39,270 nt of DNA from assembly GCA_964535025.1 (NCBI GenBank), contig CAZHRW010000263.1, positions 1 to 39,270 of the forward strand, in the 5' to 3' direction. Source of the stretch: JAAYZK01 sp964535025. GTDB lineage: Bacteria > Planctomycetota > Phycisphaerae > SM23-33 > FEN-1343. Position 1 is the first letter of the stretch. Every line of letters begins with the position of its first letter. A program made the translations under genes and the position numbers. Of the stretch, positions 39,189 through 39,270 are shown in pieces. A model generated the notes under the pieces. That model was not told the origin of the DNA. It searched no databases and worked only from the letters and a program-made list of their open reading frames with translations.

Positions 39189-39270
39189 AGATCCTGAACG
39201 TGAGGCGGGCAGACAGAGCAGGGCCGGGCAAGAGGCGGTGCGAGCTTGGGAGGGGCGGTTTGGGTGGGTC

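Overview
The window looks like one complete contig of a very GC-rich (roughly two-thirds G+C) Gram-negative anaerobe. The organism is inferred, not proven. Secreted DUF4091/GH123-like proteins, FG-GAP and PQQ-propeller proteins, and a type II secretion operon with an oversized secretin carrying an 'ATQPATQPT' linker together suggest Planctomycetota, perhaps Phycisphaerae. Abundant ferredoxin-type proteins and an iron/sulfide-type Thi4 suggest anaerobic life. Both ends look like contig ends. The first ~80 bases are almost pure G/C with long C runs, and the last ~140 bases carry a perfect hairpin next to a gene that has lost its N-terminus.

Region 1 (1-9637, minus strand) is a four-gene operon of exported proteins: two tandem paralogous ~900-residue GH123/DUF4091-like proteins, an FG-GAP/VCBS propeller protein and a membrane-anchored PQQ-repeat protein cut by the left end. 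A sigma70-like promoter lies at 9715-9743.

Region 2 (9994-23834, plus strand) is the most interesting part: a tightly packed run of about 18 genes. Its first half encodes two NifX/NifB-type cluster-binding proteins, two DUF5320 proteins, a small Cys-rich zinc-ribbon protein, a His-rich six-helix membrane protein, two MinD/Mrp-type ATPases with inserted 2x[4Fe-4S] ferredoxin modules, a J-domain protein, an FmdB-type zinc ribbon, a dicluster ferredoxin, a rhodanese-fused CoA-disulfide-reductase-like flavoprotein and two SAM methyltransferases. This parts list resembles the anaerobe-specific 'orange protein' (ORP) operons of Desulfovibrio, which are sigma54-controlled, and a sigma54-like site (9963-9978) sits just before the first gene. 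The second half holds an MTH1187-type thiamine-binding protein, a RACo-like [2Fe-2S]/ASKHA ATPase, a Cys/Met-metabolism PLP lyase, a Thi4 thiazole synthase with neither Cys nor His at the sulfur-donor position, and a radical SAM enzyme. My working hypothesis is a metal-cluster and sulfur-handling island in which sulfide release, iron and thiazole formation are linked.

Region 3 (23838-37615, minus strand) is a type II secretion operon read E - (BamE-like) - F - G - H - I - J - K - L - M - C - D - (beta-propeller lipoprotein). Most junctions overlap by 4-23 bp. The secretin carries an N0 and about six N1-like modules, well beyond the usual architecture.

Region 4 (37616-39270) contains the gspE upstream region, the orphan 3' end of a plus-strand gene with a terminator hairpin, and a 5'-truncated glycosidase-like TIM-barrel gene on the minus strand. 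It looks like a rearrangement scar or assembly junction. No tRNA, rRNA, CRISPR array, transposase or integrase was seen.
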